From Nioella sediminis (GTDB taxonomy: Bacteria > Pseudomonadota > Alphaproteobacteria > Rhodobacterales > Rhodobacteraceae), in the NCBI RefSeq assembly GCF_001879695.1, contig NZ_MNBL01000115.1, positions 1-64,000 on the forward strand: a DNA stretch of 64,000 nt, read 5' to 3'. How positions within the stretch are numbered: position 1 is the first letter of the stretch; each line of letters opens with the position of its first letter. The position numbers and the translations under genes are program-made. The notes below the pieces were generated by a model that did no database searches, had not been told where the DNA came from, and saw nothing but the letters and a program-made list of their open reading frames with translations. This document shows, piece by piece, positions 18,133 to 27,047 of this stretch.

Positions 18133-18984
18133 ATGAGCAAGATCATCGCATTGGTGGATGGCTCCATCTATTCCGAAAGCGTCTGCGATCACGCGGCCTG
18201 GGTGGCCAAGGGCAAGGGATGGCCGGTGGAGGTCATCCATATCCTGGGCCGCAGGGATGAAAGCGCCGATCCCCGCAATCTGTCCGGCAATATCGGCCTT
18301 GGCGCACGCACCGCGCTTCTGAATGAACTGGCCGATCTGGATGCGCAGCGGTCCAAGCTGGCGCGCAAGCGCGGACAGGCGATCATCGAGGACGCGTCCG
18401 AACGGATCGGCGCCGAGGGCGTCGAGGTCACGGGCCGGTTGCGGATCGGCGATCTGGTCGAAACCCTGCGCGAAGCCGAGGCGGATGCCGATCTGGTTAT
18501 CGTCGGCAAACGCGGCGAGGCCGCCGATTTCGCGTCGATGCATCTGGGCAGCAACCTGGAACGCGCGGTGCGGTCTTCGACCAAACCCGTTCTTGTCGCC
18601 TCGCGTGCCTTCCAGCCGGTCAAGAAGCTGCTGGTCGCCTTCGACGGCGGCCAATCGGCGCTGAAAGCGGTGGACCATATCGCAAGGTCAGAGCTGTTCG
18701 CAGGCCTCTCCATCCACCTGCTGACGGTCGGGTCCGAGACCACGGAAGCCAAACGCGCCATCGAAGGCGCGGCGGCGCTCTTGAAAGGCGCGGGCTATTC
18801 CGTGACCTCGGAAATCGTGCCGGGCCAGCCCGAAACCCTGATCGCGGACCGCGCCGAAGCGCATGATTTCGACCTGCTGATCATGGGCGCCTATGGGCAC
18901 AGCCGCATCCGTAACCTGTTCATCGGATCGACCACGACCGAGATGATCCGCGCCTGCAAGGTCCCGGTGCTGCTGTTCCGGTAA
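18133..18984 (+). CDS. Universal stress protein with two tandem UspA domains
   Basis: 283 residues, two Usp domains (about 1-150 and 158-283). The second keeps the ATP-binding pattern GAYGHSRIRNLFIGS; in the first (GKRGEAADFASMHLGSNLE) it is recognisable. Cotranscribed with the SulP transporter, so a role sensing or tuning that transporter is likely. Its start has GGAGA about 7 nt upstream. Confidence 0.85.
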   Translation: MSKIIALVDGSIYSESVCDHAAWVAKGKGWPVEVIHILGRRDESADPRNLSGNIGLGARTALLNELADLDAQRSKLARKRGQAIIEDASERIGAEGVEVTGRLRIGDLVETLREAEADADLVIVGKRGEAADFASMHLGSNLERAVRSSTKPVLVASRAFQPVKKLLVAFDGGQSALKAVDHIARSELFAGLSIHLLTVGSETTEAKRAIEGAAALLKGAGYSVTSEIVPGQPETLIADRAEAHDFDLLIMGAYGHSRIRNLFIGSTTTEMIRACKVPVLLFR

Positions 18985-19049
18985 CGCCCTTTCGCCCTCG
19001 TCCGATTCCCCCTATCGTCCAGCAAACGGCGAACGAGGGGAGAAGGTCG

Positions 19050-20024
19050 ATGACAGGCAATTCGGACAGGTTTCTGCTGCTGTCGGATGACGTGCTGCAG
19101 GGGCTCGGCATTTCGGGTACCGAGATTGTCGACGCGATCGAGGCCGCCATCCTTCAGGACGCGGCGGGCCAGATCCTGACCGCGCCCAAATCCGCCGTGG
19201 TGCCCGAAGGCGGGCGCTACATGATGACGACGCTGTCAACCTCCGATGATCCGGATCTGACCATCGTGAAATCGGTCATGGTCAGTCCCCGCAACCCCGA
19301 CCGGGGCCGCCCCGGCATCGACGGCGCGATCCTGATCCAGGACAGCGAAACCGGGCAGATGCGGGCATTGGCGGAGGCGGGCTGGATCACCGGGGTGCGC
19401 ACCGCGGGCCTTTCCGCCGTCGCAGCGCGCAGGCTGGCCAACCCGGCCTCGCAAAGTATCGCCTTCATCGGCTGCGGGGTGCAGGCGCGCAGTCATCTGG
19501 CGATCTTCAACGACCTCTTCCCGCTGTCTTCGATCCGGGCTTATGGGCGCGGGCAGGCGAATATCGACAAGCTTTGCGATATGGCGACGGGCCTGGGCCT
19601 GTCTGCCGAGGTGTTCGACGACCCCCGCGCCGCCATCGAGGGCGCTGACCTGATCGTGACCTCCGTCACCCTGAATTATGAAATCGAGCCCTTCCTGAAC
19701 GCCGAGTGGCCCAAGCCCGGCGCCTTCGCCACCATCACCGACCTTGCCCTGCCCTGGCAGCAGGACAGCATGACCGCCTTCGGGCCGCTTTTCGTCGATG
19801 ATCTGGTGCAGGAGGAGGCAAGCCCGAAAAAGCTGGTCGATCCCTCGCTGGTCAAGGGCGATCTCAAGACCCTGCTGACCACCGGGCCGGGGGAGTTTGC
19901 CGACGACGCCCGCCGCGCCTTCGTCTTCCGGGGTATCGCCATCGGAGATTTCGCCATTTCCCGGCTTGCGTACTTGCGCGCGGTCGAGGCAGGCGCGGGG
20001 CAGGATGTGGGCTGGTCCGACTAA
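19050..20024 (+). CDS. Ornithine cyclodeaminase / mu-crystallin family protein
   Basis: 324 residues. The substrate-binding region contains KSAVVPEGGRYMMTTLS and a KSVMVSPRNPDRGRPGIDG loop; the Rossmann motif FIGCGVQARSHLAIF lies near residue 140. The family includes ornithine cyclodeaminase, alanine dehydrogenase and ketimine reductases, and the exact amino acid is not resolvable. GAGGGGAG ribosome site upstream. It ends 4 bp before the imuB stop, tail to tail. Confidence 0.85.
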   Translation: MTGNSDRFLLLSDDVLQGLGISGTEIVDAIEAAILQDAAGQILTAPKSAVVPEGGRYMMTTLSTSDDPDLTIVKSVMVSPRNPDRGRPGIDGAILIQDSETGQMRALAEAGWITGVRTAGLSAVAARRLANPASQSIAFIGCGVQARSHLAIFNDLFPLSSIRAYGRGQANIDKLCDMATGLGLSAEVFDDPRAAIEGADLIVTSVTLNYEIEPFLNAEWPKPGAFATITDLALPWQQDSMTAFGPLFVDDLVQEEASPKKLVDPSLVKGDLKTLLTTGPGEFADDARRAFVFRGIAIGDFAISRLAYLRAVEAGAGQDVGWSD

Positions 20025-20028
20025 CCGC

Positions 20029-21708
20029 CTACCCGAAATCCCCCTGGCAGAACCAGCCGCCCGACACCACGCCGCCATGGGCGTAGAAGAGCCACAGCCG
20101 TTCCCCGGTTTCGGTTTCCACCCGCCAATAATCACGCACGCCGCTGCGCCAGTTGGGATCGTCCAGCCACCATTCCGGCGCGATCCGCTCCGGCCCCATT
20201 CCGCCTAGCGTCGCGAAATTCCGCCCCCGCCAGCGGAACCGCGCGGGCAGGTCGGGCCGGTCCTCGGCCTGCACAGGTTCGGGGCGGAACAGCGTCAGCG
20301 GGCGGGGCCGGGGGCAACGCGGCCAGTCCTTCGCCGGGTCCGACCACGCGGCGGCCAGCGTGATCGCGGTCTTTTCCGGGATATGGCTTTCGGCCGGGTG
20401 CTGGCGCGTGATCGCCTCCAGCCCCACACGGGCGCCGATCCGGGCCATCAGATCCTCCAGCCCCGTATCGCGCCCCTGCCGCGCGGCGGCGTCTTCCGTG
20501 GCAGCCAGCCCGCCCTTCAGCTGCCGCGCGTGAACAGGCTCCGTCACCGAGGCCACCAGCCGCAGCGTGTCGATGCCGAAACCGGGGTCGATATCGCCCA
20601 GTTTCATCGCCAGAAGCGGGCGGATGCGGTCGGGCTCTGCCCCCGGACGCGCCAGCCCCACTTCCACCGCCTCCGTCCTCCCTTCGGCCAGCATCAGTTC
20701 CAGCCGCACCCGCCGCGCGCCCCTGCCCTTGGCCCGCAGCTTGTCGCACAAGGGCGGCAACAGCCGGTCGATCCCCGCCAGAATATCCTCCTCCAGCCCA
20801 ATGGGCTCCGGCAGGCTGAGGCGCAGCGCGAAATGGGTCTCGGGCCGGGCGGGGGCGATCGGTTCCGGCTCCAGCCCCAGGGCCTGATCCAGCCGCCGTA
20901 CCACCCCTTGCCCGAAACGCCGGGCCAGCGTGGCGCGCGGTGGCCCCAGCAGGTCACCGATCCGGTGCAGCCCCAACCGGTGCAGCCCGGCCACCGTCGC
21001 GGGGTCCAACCGCAACGCCGCAATGGGTAACCCCCCGATGGCGGCCCGCGTCTGCCCCGGCGGGGCAATCGGCGCGGCACGGCCGGTGACATCGCGCGCA
21101 GGCGCTGCGCCGCCCTTGGTCCAGTGCCGCCGCTTGCCCGCGCGCGACCGGGTCGCCCGCGCTTCCTGGTCGATGGCATCGCCATTGCGCGTACTGCCCG
21201 CCCCCTGCCCCGCATAGCGCGCCAGTGCCCAGGCCGCGCCGCCCGTATCCGCCAGCCCCGCCCGCACCGACAGGCGCAGCGCCGCGCAATCCGCCTCCAC
21301 CTGCGCGATCAACGCCGCCTCGCCACCGAACAGATGCGCACAGCCCGTCAGGTCGATCATCAGCCCCTCGCGCCCCTCCTCCGACACCCAGGGGGAAAAC
21401 TTGCCCGCCCACCGGCGCAGCAATGTCAGGAAAGCAGCCTCGCGCAGCCGGTCGGCGGACCGGGTCTGCAGGTCCGGGCACAGCGCCCGCGCCTCGGCCA
21501 GCGGCAAGCCATGTGTCAACCCCGCCGCCGAGGCCTCGAACGACAGCGAGGACAGCACCCGCGCATTGCCCACCTCCTCGACCACGGCCAGCGGCTTGTC
21601 GCACAGCCCCCGGTCCAGCCGCTGCAGATGCTCGGCGGCCAGCCGTGGAAACCACAGCGACAGGATCCGGCGGCGCGGATCGGGGCGGTTGGGGGCAGAT
21701 AGGCTCAT
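20029..21708 (-). CDS. imuB: ImuB, catalytically dead Y-family polymerase-like SOS mutagenesis protein
   Basis: 559 residues. The sequence follows the Y-family fold, but the catalytic acidic residues are missing: the first motif reads LSLWFPRLAAEH (16-27), and the palm motif reads MIDLTGCAHLFGGE (117-130) instead of the S-x-D-E type. This is characteristic of ImuB, which links ImuA and DnaE2 to the beta clamp in damage-induced mutagenesis. Here the usual imuA upstream and dnaE2 downstream are absent: a MOSC gene diverges upstream and an OCD-family gene converges downstream. A LexA box sits 14 bp before the start codon. Confidence 0.9.
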   Translation of the reverse strand: MSLSAPNRPDPRRRILSLWFPRLAAEHLQRLDRGLCDKPLAVVEEVGNARVLSSLSFEASAAGLTHGLPLAEARALCPDLQTRSADRLREAAFLTLLRRWAGKFSPWVSEEGREGLMIDLTGCAHLFGGEAALIAQVEADCAALRLSVRAGLADTGGAAWALARYAGQGAGSTRNGDAIDQEARATRSRAGKRRHWTKGGAAPARDVTGRAAPIAPPGQTRAAIGGLPIAALRLDPATVAGLHRLGLHRIGDLLGPPRATLARRFGQGVVRRLDQALGLEPEPIAPARPETHFALRLSLPEPIGLEEDILAGIDRLLPPLCDKLRAKGRGARRVRLELMLAEGRTEAVEVGLARPGAEPDRIRPLLAMKLGDIDPGFGIDTLRLVASVTEPVHARQLKGGLAATEDAAARQGRDTGLEDLMARIGARVGLEAITRQHPAESHIPEKTAITLAAAWSDPAKDWPRCPRPRPLTLFRPEPVQAEDRPDLPARFRWRGRNFATLGGMGPERIAPEWWLDDPNWRSGVRDYWRVETETGERLWLFYAHGGVVSGGWFCQGDFG

Positions 21709-21721
21709 GTGGCAGCATGAT

Positions 21722-21736
21722 GTTCATGTTATGTTC
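21722..21736 (-). promoter_or_regulatory. LexA (SOS) box, GTTC-N7-GTTC
   Basis: GTTC at 21722-21725 and 21733-21736 are separated by exactly seven bases, matching the direct-repeat LexA site of Alphaproteobacteria (GAAC-N7-GAAC on the imuB strand). It lies 14 bp upstream of the imuB ATG and about 60 bp upstream of the divergent MOSC gene. Strong support for DNA-damage induction of imuB. Confidence 0.85.
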
Positions 21737-21794
21737 CATATGTAGCGTCCAGCGGGGCTGGAGTCGAGTCCGCCTCCCGTGTCACGCTCACCCC

Positions 21795-22265
21795 ATGGAA
21801 CCGCTCGCAAGCCTCACCGCCCGCTTCCCCCGCCCCGGTCGCGTCGACTGGATCGGGTTGCGCCCCGCGCGGAAGGCGACCATGCAGTCGGTCCCCCGGA
21901 TCGACATTCTCGACCATGGCCTCGCAGGCGACCACGCCCGCCCCGGAAAGCGCGCCGTGACCCTGATCCAGGCCGAACACCTGCCGGTCATCGCCGCACT
22001 TGCAGGGCTTTCGCAGGTTTCCCCCGAAACGCTGCGGCGCAACCTCGTGATCTCCGGCCTCAACCTCTCGGCCACCCGCAACCGCATCCTCACGACCGGC
22101 ACCGCCCGCCTGCGAATCACCGGCCCCTGCGCCCCCTGCTCGCGGATGGAGACGGCGCTCGGCCCCGGAGGCTACAACGCCATGCGCGGCCATGGTGGCT
22201 GGTGTGCAGAGGTTCTGACACCCGGTCCGCTCGCAATCGGGGCCATGCTCACAGTCGAGGCCTGA
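21795..22265 (+). CDS. MOSC-domain protein
   Basis: 156 residues from ATG 21795. The single MOSC fold contains LDHGLAGDHARPGKRAVTLI and the conserved Cys segment ITGPCAPCSRMETALGPGG. Family members bind molybdenum cofactor or transfer sulfur and act in molybdoenzyme maturation or N-hydroxylated base reduction. The protein is slightly shorter than YiiM. Divergent from imuB; whether the LexA box also affects it is unknown. The dispersed repeat copy B begins 1 nt after its stop. Confidence 0.85.
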   Translation: MEPLASLTARFPRPGRVDWIGLRPARKATMQSVPRIDILDHGLAGDHARPGKRAVTLIQAEHLPVIAALAGLSQVSPETLRRNLVISGLNLSATRNRILTTGTARLRITGPCAPCSRMETALGPGGYNAMRGHGGWCAEVLTPGPLAIGAMLTVEA

Positions 22266-22266
22266 G

Positions 22267-22416
22267 TTTCATCTTGGCAAAAAATACCTCCGCCGGAGGC
22301 ATCCCTTCGCCTCAAAGCAGAGCCACCGTCACACCCTGCAGACCACCCGTACCACAGTCCCGTGGCAACACGGACCGACGAGGCCTCCGGCGCAAGCCGG
22401 GGGTTGAGGAGGGCCG
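22267..22416 (+). repeat. Bipartite dispersed element, copy B (3' side of MOSC gene)
   Basis: Block 2 (22267-22305): TTTCATCTTGGC, A-run, CCTCC-GCC-GGAGG hairpin. Spacer 54 nt. Block 1 (22360-22416), 57 bp, matches copy A in inverse orientation with four substitutions. Two of these (C to G and G to C) fall on opposite sides of one base pair in the hairpin stem and preserve pairing. Same position directly after a stop codon as copy A. Confidence 0.8.
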
Positions 22417-22451
22417 TTCCCGCCGCGACCTGCCCTGCAGGGCGCAAGACC

Positions 22452-23801
22452 TCAGCCGCGCCGCAGACGCCTCAGCAAAGCCTCGGACGCATAGCCATCC
22501 GGCACCAGCCCCTCGGCGGCCTGGTATTCGCGCACTGCCTGGATCGTCAATGGCCCGACGATCCCGTCAATGCGCTCGGTGGAGAATCCCGCCGCCGTCA
22601 GGCGCCGTTGCAACTCGAACCGCTCGTCATTGGTCAGCGCCCGATCCTGCCGGGGCCAGCCGCCGCGAAAGGCAGGTCCGCCGCCGATCCGGTCGGCCAG
22701 ATGACCCACCCCGATCACATAGGCGTCCGCCGGATTGTAGGTCTCGATCACGTGGAAGTTTTCATAGATCACAAGCGCCACGCCCGTATGCCCTGCCGGT
22801 AGCAGGATCGAGGAGGGCCCGTGTTCCGGAACCAGACCGCCACCGCGCGCCAGCCGCACACCCATGGCGTTCCAATGGGCCGCATCGCGCTGGATCAGCT
22901 CACCGCTCTGCGAGAAATCGAAATCGTCCGGCAGCTCCACTTCCAGCGCCCAGGGCTGGCCGTGGGTCCAGCCGTTTTCCGACAGATACCGCGCGGTCGA
23001 GGCCAGTGCGTCAGCAGGATCATCCCCCCAGATATCGCGCCGCCCGTCGCCGGTGAAATCCACCGCATGGGCCAGGAAACTGGTTGGCATGAACTGCGTA
23101 TGCCCCATCGCCCCCGCCCATGATCCCTGCATGTGGTCGGGGGCGATATCGCCCGCCTGCAAGATGCGCAGCGCCGCCAACAGCTCGGTCTCGAAGAACT
23201 CCGCCCGGCGGCCCTCATATGCCAGCGTCGCCATCGCCTCGATGATCGGCACCGATCCGCGGAAGCTGCCATAGGCGCTTTCCAGCCCCCAGACCGCCGC
23301 CACGATCTCGGCCTCGACCCCATAGCGCCGTTCGATCGCGTCCAGCGTGTCGCGATGCTCCCGCAGGGCCGTGCGCCCGTTGGCAATGCGCGTATCCGAC
23401 GCGGCGCTGTCCAGATAATCCCACAATGTCCGCGAGAATTCCGACTGGTTGCGGTCACGCTCGATCACCCTTTCATTCAGCGTCACCCCGGCAAAGGCCC
23501 TGTCGAGCGTCTGCTGGCCGATGCCTTCCGCGCGGGCACGGCGTGAAAACTCGGAAACCCATGCCCGGAAGCCAGCGGAGCTGACCGGCTCGGCCAAAGG
23601 CGTTTCGGGGCGGGCGGCCAATGTCACCATGCGCATGGCCGGACGCAAGGACACGTCAACTGCCAGCCCGCTTGGCGTCACGCTTTGCAAACTGTCTTCC
23701 GCCGGGCGGGGCAAGGGCCGCATGGTGGCAGTGGGCGTGGCCCCGGCAGCACTTGCCGCCAGAACCAGGATTGCGGTCAGGAATAGTCTCGGCGTCAGCA
23801 T
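22452..23801 (-). CDS. Lytic murein transglycosylase (MltB-type) with peptidoglycan-binding domain
   Basis: 449 residues from ATG 23799-23801, the start that gives a signal peptide (MLTPRLFLTAILVLAASAAGA). An SLT_2 domain holds the catalytic Glu in WGLESAYGSF and the GSWAGAMGHTQFMPTSF motif. A C-terminal PG_binding_1 repeat (about 385-445) ends VPDGYASEALLRRL. It cleaves glycan strands in the periplasm. No lipobox is visible, so it is probably soluble rather than a lipoprotein like MltB. Confidence 0.88.
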   Translation of the reverse strand: MLTPRLFLTAILVLAASAAGATPTATMRPLPRPAEDSLQSVTPSGLAVDVSLRPAMRMVTLAARPETPLAEPVSSAGFRAWVSEFSRRARAEGIGQQTLDRAFAGVTLNERVIERDRNQSEFSRTLWDYLDSAASDTRIANGRTALREHRDTLDAIERRYGVEAEIVAAVWGLESAYGSFRGSVPIIEAMATLAYEGRRAEFFETELLAALRILQAGDIAPDHMQGSWAGAMGHTQFMPTSFLAHAVDFTGDGRRDIWGDDPADALASTARYLSENGWTHGQPWALEVELPDDFDFSQSGELIQRDAAHWNAMGVRLARGGGLVPEHGPSSILLPAGHTGVALVIYENFHVIETYNPADAYVIGVGHLADRIGGGPAFRGGWPRQDRALTNDERFELQRRLTAAGFSTERIDGIVGPLTIQAVREYQAAEGLVPDGYASEALLRRLRRG

Positions 23802-23955
23802 GCTCGTGCCTGTATGATTGCTTGTCCCGCAGTATACGCGCTTCCCGGTTTCGAAAGAAGCACCGGCCCCACGCCTTCGGCGGAGCCTCGCCGGCAAGTC
23901 TCTGCCAACACCGTTACCAAAAGCTGAACAGCGCGAAAGGACTTGCGCCCGCCTC

Positions 23956-24744
23956 ATGGCCGGATATCTCAGGGGAATGTCGATTGATCCTGATTCAGAA
24001 CGCCCGATCGTTTTTCTTCACCTGCCCAAAACAGGTGGTCAGACCATTCACCACAGCGTCGGCGCGCTTTTTGGGGAACGGAACATCTCGCCCTACCGGC
24101 TGCAATCCCATGTTCGGGACGGGGCGACATTTCCGCCGGAATACCGCATGCATTCGGGCCATCTGCACTGGCGCGACCTGGAAAACGTGCCCGGCGATCC
24201 GTTTTCCTTCATGGTTCTGCGAGACCCCCGTGAACGGCTTGGGTCCTTCTTCTTCTTCATGCGGGAAGAAGCACGCAGGTCGCGCGATGCCAATGGGGTG
24301 GACTCTCTGCCACCGGCGCAGCGCGCCCTGCTAAACGGTGCATCTGCGCTTTTCTTTTCCAAGGACCCGCAAATTCAGCTGGCCGTGCGGGAAAGGTGGT
24401 CCAACCTGACCCTGACCTATCTGGCCTTGCGCAGCCTGATCCGGCGCGGAACCCTCGCAGATGCCCCATTGGCCGACCTTCTGGCGTTGGCCGAGGAAAA
24501 TAGCCGCAAGCTGACCGCGATCTACCGGTTCGGAGAGTTCGAGAAGATCGAGGATGACATCGAAGCAAGTTTCGGGACACGACCGGATATCGTGACCAAG
24601 CACGCCAACCCCGGCCCGCTGGATCGCTCTCGCAGCCGCTGGCAGGCGCTTTTGGACGAATTGGACAGCGATGCGCAGCGCAGCGAGATGGAACGCCACG
24701 TTGCCGAGGATCTGAACGTGATGGAGCGGATCACCTTCCGCTAG
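23956..24744 (+). CDS. Sulfotransferase-family protein
   Basis: 262 residues from ATG 23956 (GAAAGGA about 12 nt upstream); a second ATG at 23977 has its purine run too close. The PAPS 5'-phosphosulfate loop is FLHLPKTGGQT (20-30) and the 3'-phosphate motif is VLRDPRERLGSF near residue 95. Family sulfotransferase_2-like; the acceptor (polysaccharide, lipid or other) is unknown. Its last 4 bp overlap the end of rnr, which converges from the right. Confidence 0.75.
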   Translation: MAGYLRGMSIDPDSERPIVFLHLPKTGGQTIHHSVGALFGERNISPYRLQSHVRDGATFPPEYRMHSGHLHWRDLENVPGDPFSFMVLRDPRERLGSFFFFMREEARRSRDANGVDSLPPAQRALLNGASALFFSKDPQIQLAVRERWSNLTLTYLALRSLIRRGTLADAPLADLLALAEENSRKLTAIYRFGEFEKIEDDIEASFGTRPDIVTKHANPGPLDRSRSRWQALLDELDSDAQRSEMERHVAEDLNVMERITFR

Positions 24745-26996
24745 CGGCGCTTGCGCAGCACCTTCTTCTTGACCTTGGCGGCCTTGGCACGCGCCTTGCC
24801 CGCCTTTCGCCTTGGCCCCGCTCCGCGCCCGTGGCGCGCCCCGCGCGGCACGGATTTTCCGTCGATCTCCACCAGTTCCAGCGTCATGCCGCCGGTAACC
24901 GGCACCGCCTCGGCCAGTTTCACCGTGACCCTCTGACCAATGCCGATGGTCAGGCCGGTATCGGCCCCCACAAGGGTCTGCGCCTCGGCGTCGTGATGGA
25001 AATACTCCCGCCCGAGCGCCCGCATAGGCAGCAGCCCGTCAGCGCCCGTGTCATCCAGCTTCACGAAGGCCCCGAACCGGGCGATGCCGCTGATCCGACC
25101 GGTAAAGCTTTCGCCCACACGTTCCGACAGGTAGGCCGCCAGATACCGGTCGGTGGTGTCGCGCTCGGCCATCATCGACCGGCGTTCGGTGTCCGAAATG
25201 TGCTTTGCAATGTCGTCGAGCCGCTCGATTTCCTCGGCCGACAACCCGTCGCGCCCCCAGCCATGGGCAGAGACCAGCGCCCGGTGGACGATCAGGTCGG
25301 AATAGCGCCGGATGGGCGAGGTGAAATGCGCGTATGCCTTCAACGCCAGCCCGAAATGGCTGAAATTCTCGGGGCTGTAATAGGCCTGCGTCATCGACCG
25401 CAGGGTCGACATGTTGATCAGCTCGTCGAACTCCGTGCCTTCGGCGGCGGCAAGCAGGCTGTTCAGGTGCCGGGTCTGCAGCACCTGCCCCTTTGCGAGG
25501 TTGAAGCCGCTGGCCTGCGCCGTTTCACGCAGGGCGGCGATCTTGTCGGGGTTCGGTTCCTCATGCACCCGGTAAAGCTGCGGCGTTTTCAGGCGGATCA
25601 GTTCCTCGGCGGCGGCGACATTGGCCAGCACCATGAACTCCTCGATCAGCTTGTGGGCGTCCAGCCGGTCCTTGAAGGCCACAGATGTCACCTGCCCCTC
25701 GTCCGACAGGATGATCTGGCGCTCTGGCAGGTCCAGTTCCAGCGGCTGGCGTTTTGCCCGTGCCAGTTTCAGCGCGCCATAGGCGGCGAAGAGCGGTTTA
25801 AGAACCGGCTCGACCAGCGGCGCGACCTTGTCATTGGGGTGCCCGTCGATGCCGTTCTGAACCTCTTGATAATTCAGCGAGGCAACAGACCGCATCAGCC
25901 CGCGCACGAAGCGGTGCCCGATCTTTTCTCCTTGCGCGTTGATCACCATGCGCACCGCCATGCAGGCGCGCGGTACACCTTCATGCAGGGAACACAGGTC
26001 GCCCGACAGCCGGTCGGGCAGCATCGGCACAACGCGATCCGGGAAATAGGTGGAGTTGCCGCGCTTGCGTGCCTCGCGGTCCAGCGCCGAGCCGGGGCGC
26101 ACGTAATGGGCGACATCGGCAATGGCGACCCAGATCACGAAGCCCCCGGGGTTCTTCGGGTCGTCATCTTCATGGGCAAGGCAGGCATCGTCGCGGTCGC
26201 GCGCATCGACCGGGTCGATCGTCAGAAGCGGCATGTCGCGCAGGTCTTCACGGCCCGACAGCCCGGCGGGTTTGGCCGCATCAGCCTCGGCGATCACGTC
26301 GTCGGGAAAATCGTCGGGGATGCCATGCTGGTGGATCGCAATCAGCGACACCGCCTTGGGCTGGCTCGGATCGCCAAGCCGCTGGACAATGCGCGCCTTT
26401 TGCAGGCCCATGCGCCCCTTGGGGCCGGATTGTTCGGCTTCGACCAGTTCGCCATCCCTGGCACCCTCGGTGGCGGCGGCGGGCACCATCCATTCCTTGT
26501 CCGCGCCCTTGTCGATCGGCACGATCCGCCCGCCTTCGGCCCCCTTGCGAAAGATGCCGAGGATCTTGCGCGGATTGGTTCCGATGCGCCGGATCAGCCG
26601 CGCGATATATTGGTGATCCTCGCCCTCGACCTCCTGCATCCGGGCCAGGATGCGGTCGCCTTCCCCAAGTGCAGGGTCGGTTGCCTTGGCGCTGAACAGG
26701 ATGCGGGGTTCCGGCCCCTCGCCCAGCCATTCCAGAGGGCGGCAGAACACATCGCCCAGATCATCGGGCGCCAGCACCTGCAGCACGGCGACAGGCGGCA
26801 GCCGGTCCGGGTCGCGATAGGTCTTCTTGCGCTTTTCCAGATGGCCCTCGGCCTCCAGCTCCCGCAGGATGCGCTTGAGGTCGATCCGCGCGGCGCCCTT
26901 GATGCCGAAGGCACGGGCGATATCGCGTTTCGAGGCATGGCCGGGATTGTCGGAAATCCAGGCGAGGATCTGGTCTTTTGTGGGGATCTGGCTCAT
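24741..26996 (-). CDS. rnr: Ribonuclease R
   Basis: 751 residues: an N-terminal winged-helix region (1-70), cold-shock-like domains, the RNB catalytic domain with the metal-binding motif TIDPVDARDRDDA, an S1 domain (about 635-720), and a strongly basic tail ending KKKVLRKRR. A processive 3'-5' exoribonuclease that degrades structured RNA and takes part in rRNA quality control. Length and domain order are normal. Confidence 0.93.
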   Translation of the reverse strand: MSQIPTKDQILAWISDNPGHASKRDIARAFGIKGAARIDLKRILRELEAEGHLEKRKKTYRDPDRLPPVAVLQVLAPDDLGDVFCRPLEWLGEGPEPRILFSAKATDPALGEGDRILARMQEVEGEDHQYIARLIRRIGTNPRKILGIFRKGAEGGRIVPIDKGADKEWMVPAAATEGARDGELVEAEQSGPKGRMGLQKARIVQRLGDPSQPKAVSLIAIHQHGIPDDFPDDVIAEADAAKPAGLSGREDLRDMPLLTIDPVDARDRDDACLAHEDDDPKNPGGFVIWVAIADVAHYVRPGSALDREARKRGNSTYFPDRVVPMLPDRLSGDLCSLHEGVPRACMAVRMVINAQGEKIGHRFVRGLMRSVASLNYQEVQNGIDGHPNDKVAPLVEPVLKPLFAAYGALKLARAKRQPLELDLPERQIILSDEGQVTSVAFKDRLDAHKLIEEFMVLANVAAAEELIRLKTPQLYRVHEEPNPDKIAALRETAQASGFNLAKGQVLQTRHLNSLLAAAEGTEFDELINMSTLRSMTQAYYSPENFSHFGLALKAYAHFTSPIRRYSDLIVHRALVSAHGWGRDGLSAEEIERLDDIAKHISDTERRSMMAERDTTDRYLAAYLSERVGESFTGRISGIARFGAFVKLDDTGADGLLPMRALGREYFHHDAEAQTLVGADTGLTIGIGQRVTVKLAEAVPVTGGMTLELVEIDGKSVPRGARHGRGAGPRRKAGKARAKAAKVKKKVLRKRR

Positions 26997-27047
26997 GCCC
27001 TTGGCCTAGCACGGGCCAAGGGGCGCGTCATGCGGAAAACAGGGGGC

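Noticed and set aside
18133-20024. Proline/ornithine catabolic operon joining the OCD-like gene to UspA
   Set aside because: Spacing of 65 bp and an own ribosome site, with no functional link; adjacency is probably chance.
20954-21739. 261-codon frame overlapping imuB on the same strand, starting at the LexA box
   Set aside because: Gly/Ala/Arg-rich out-of-frame reading of imuB; it is not ImuA and has no motif.
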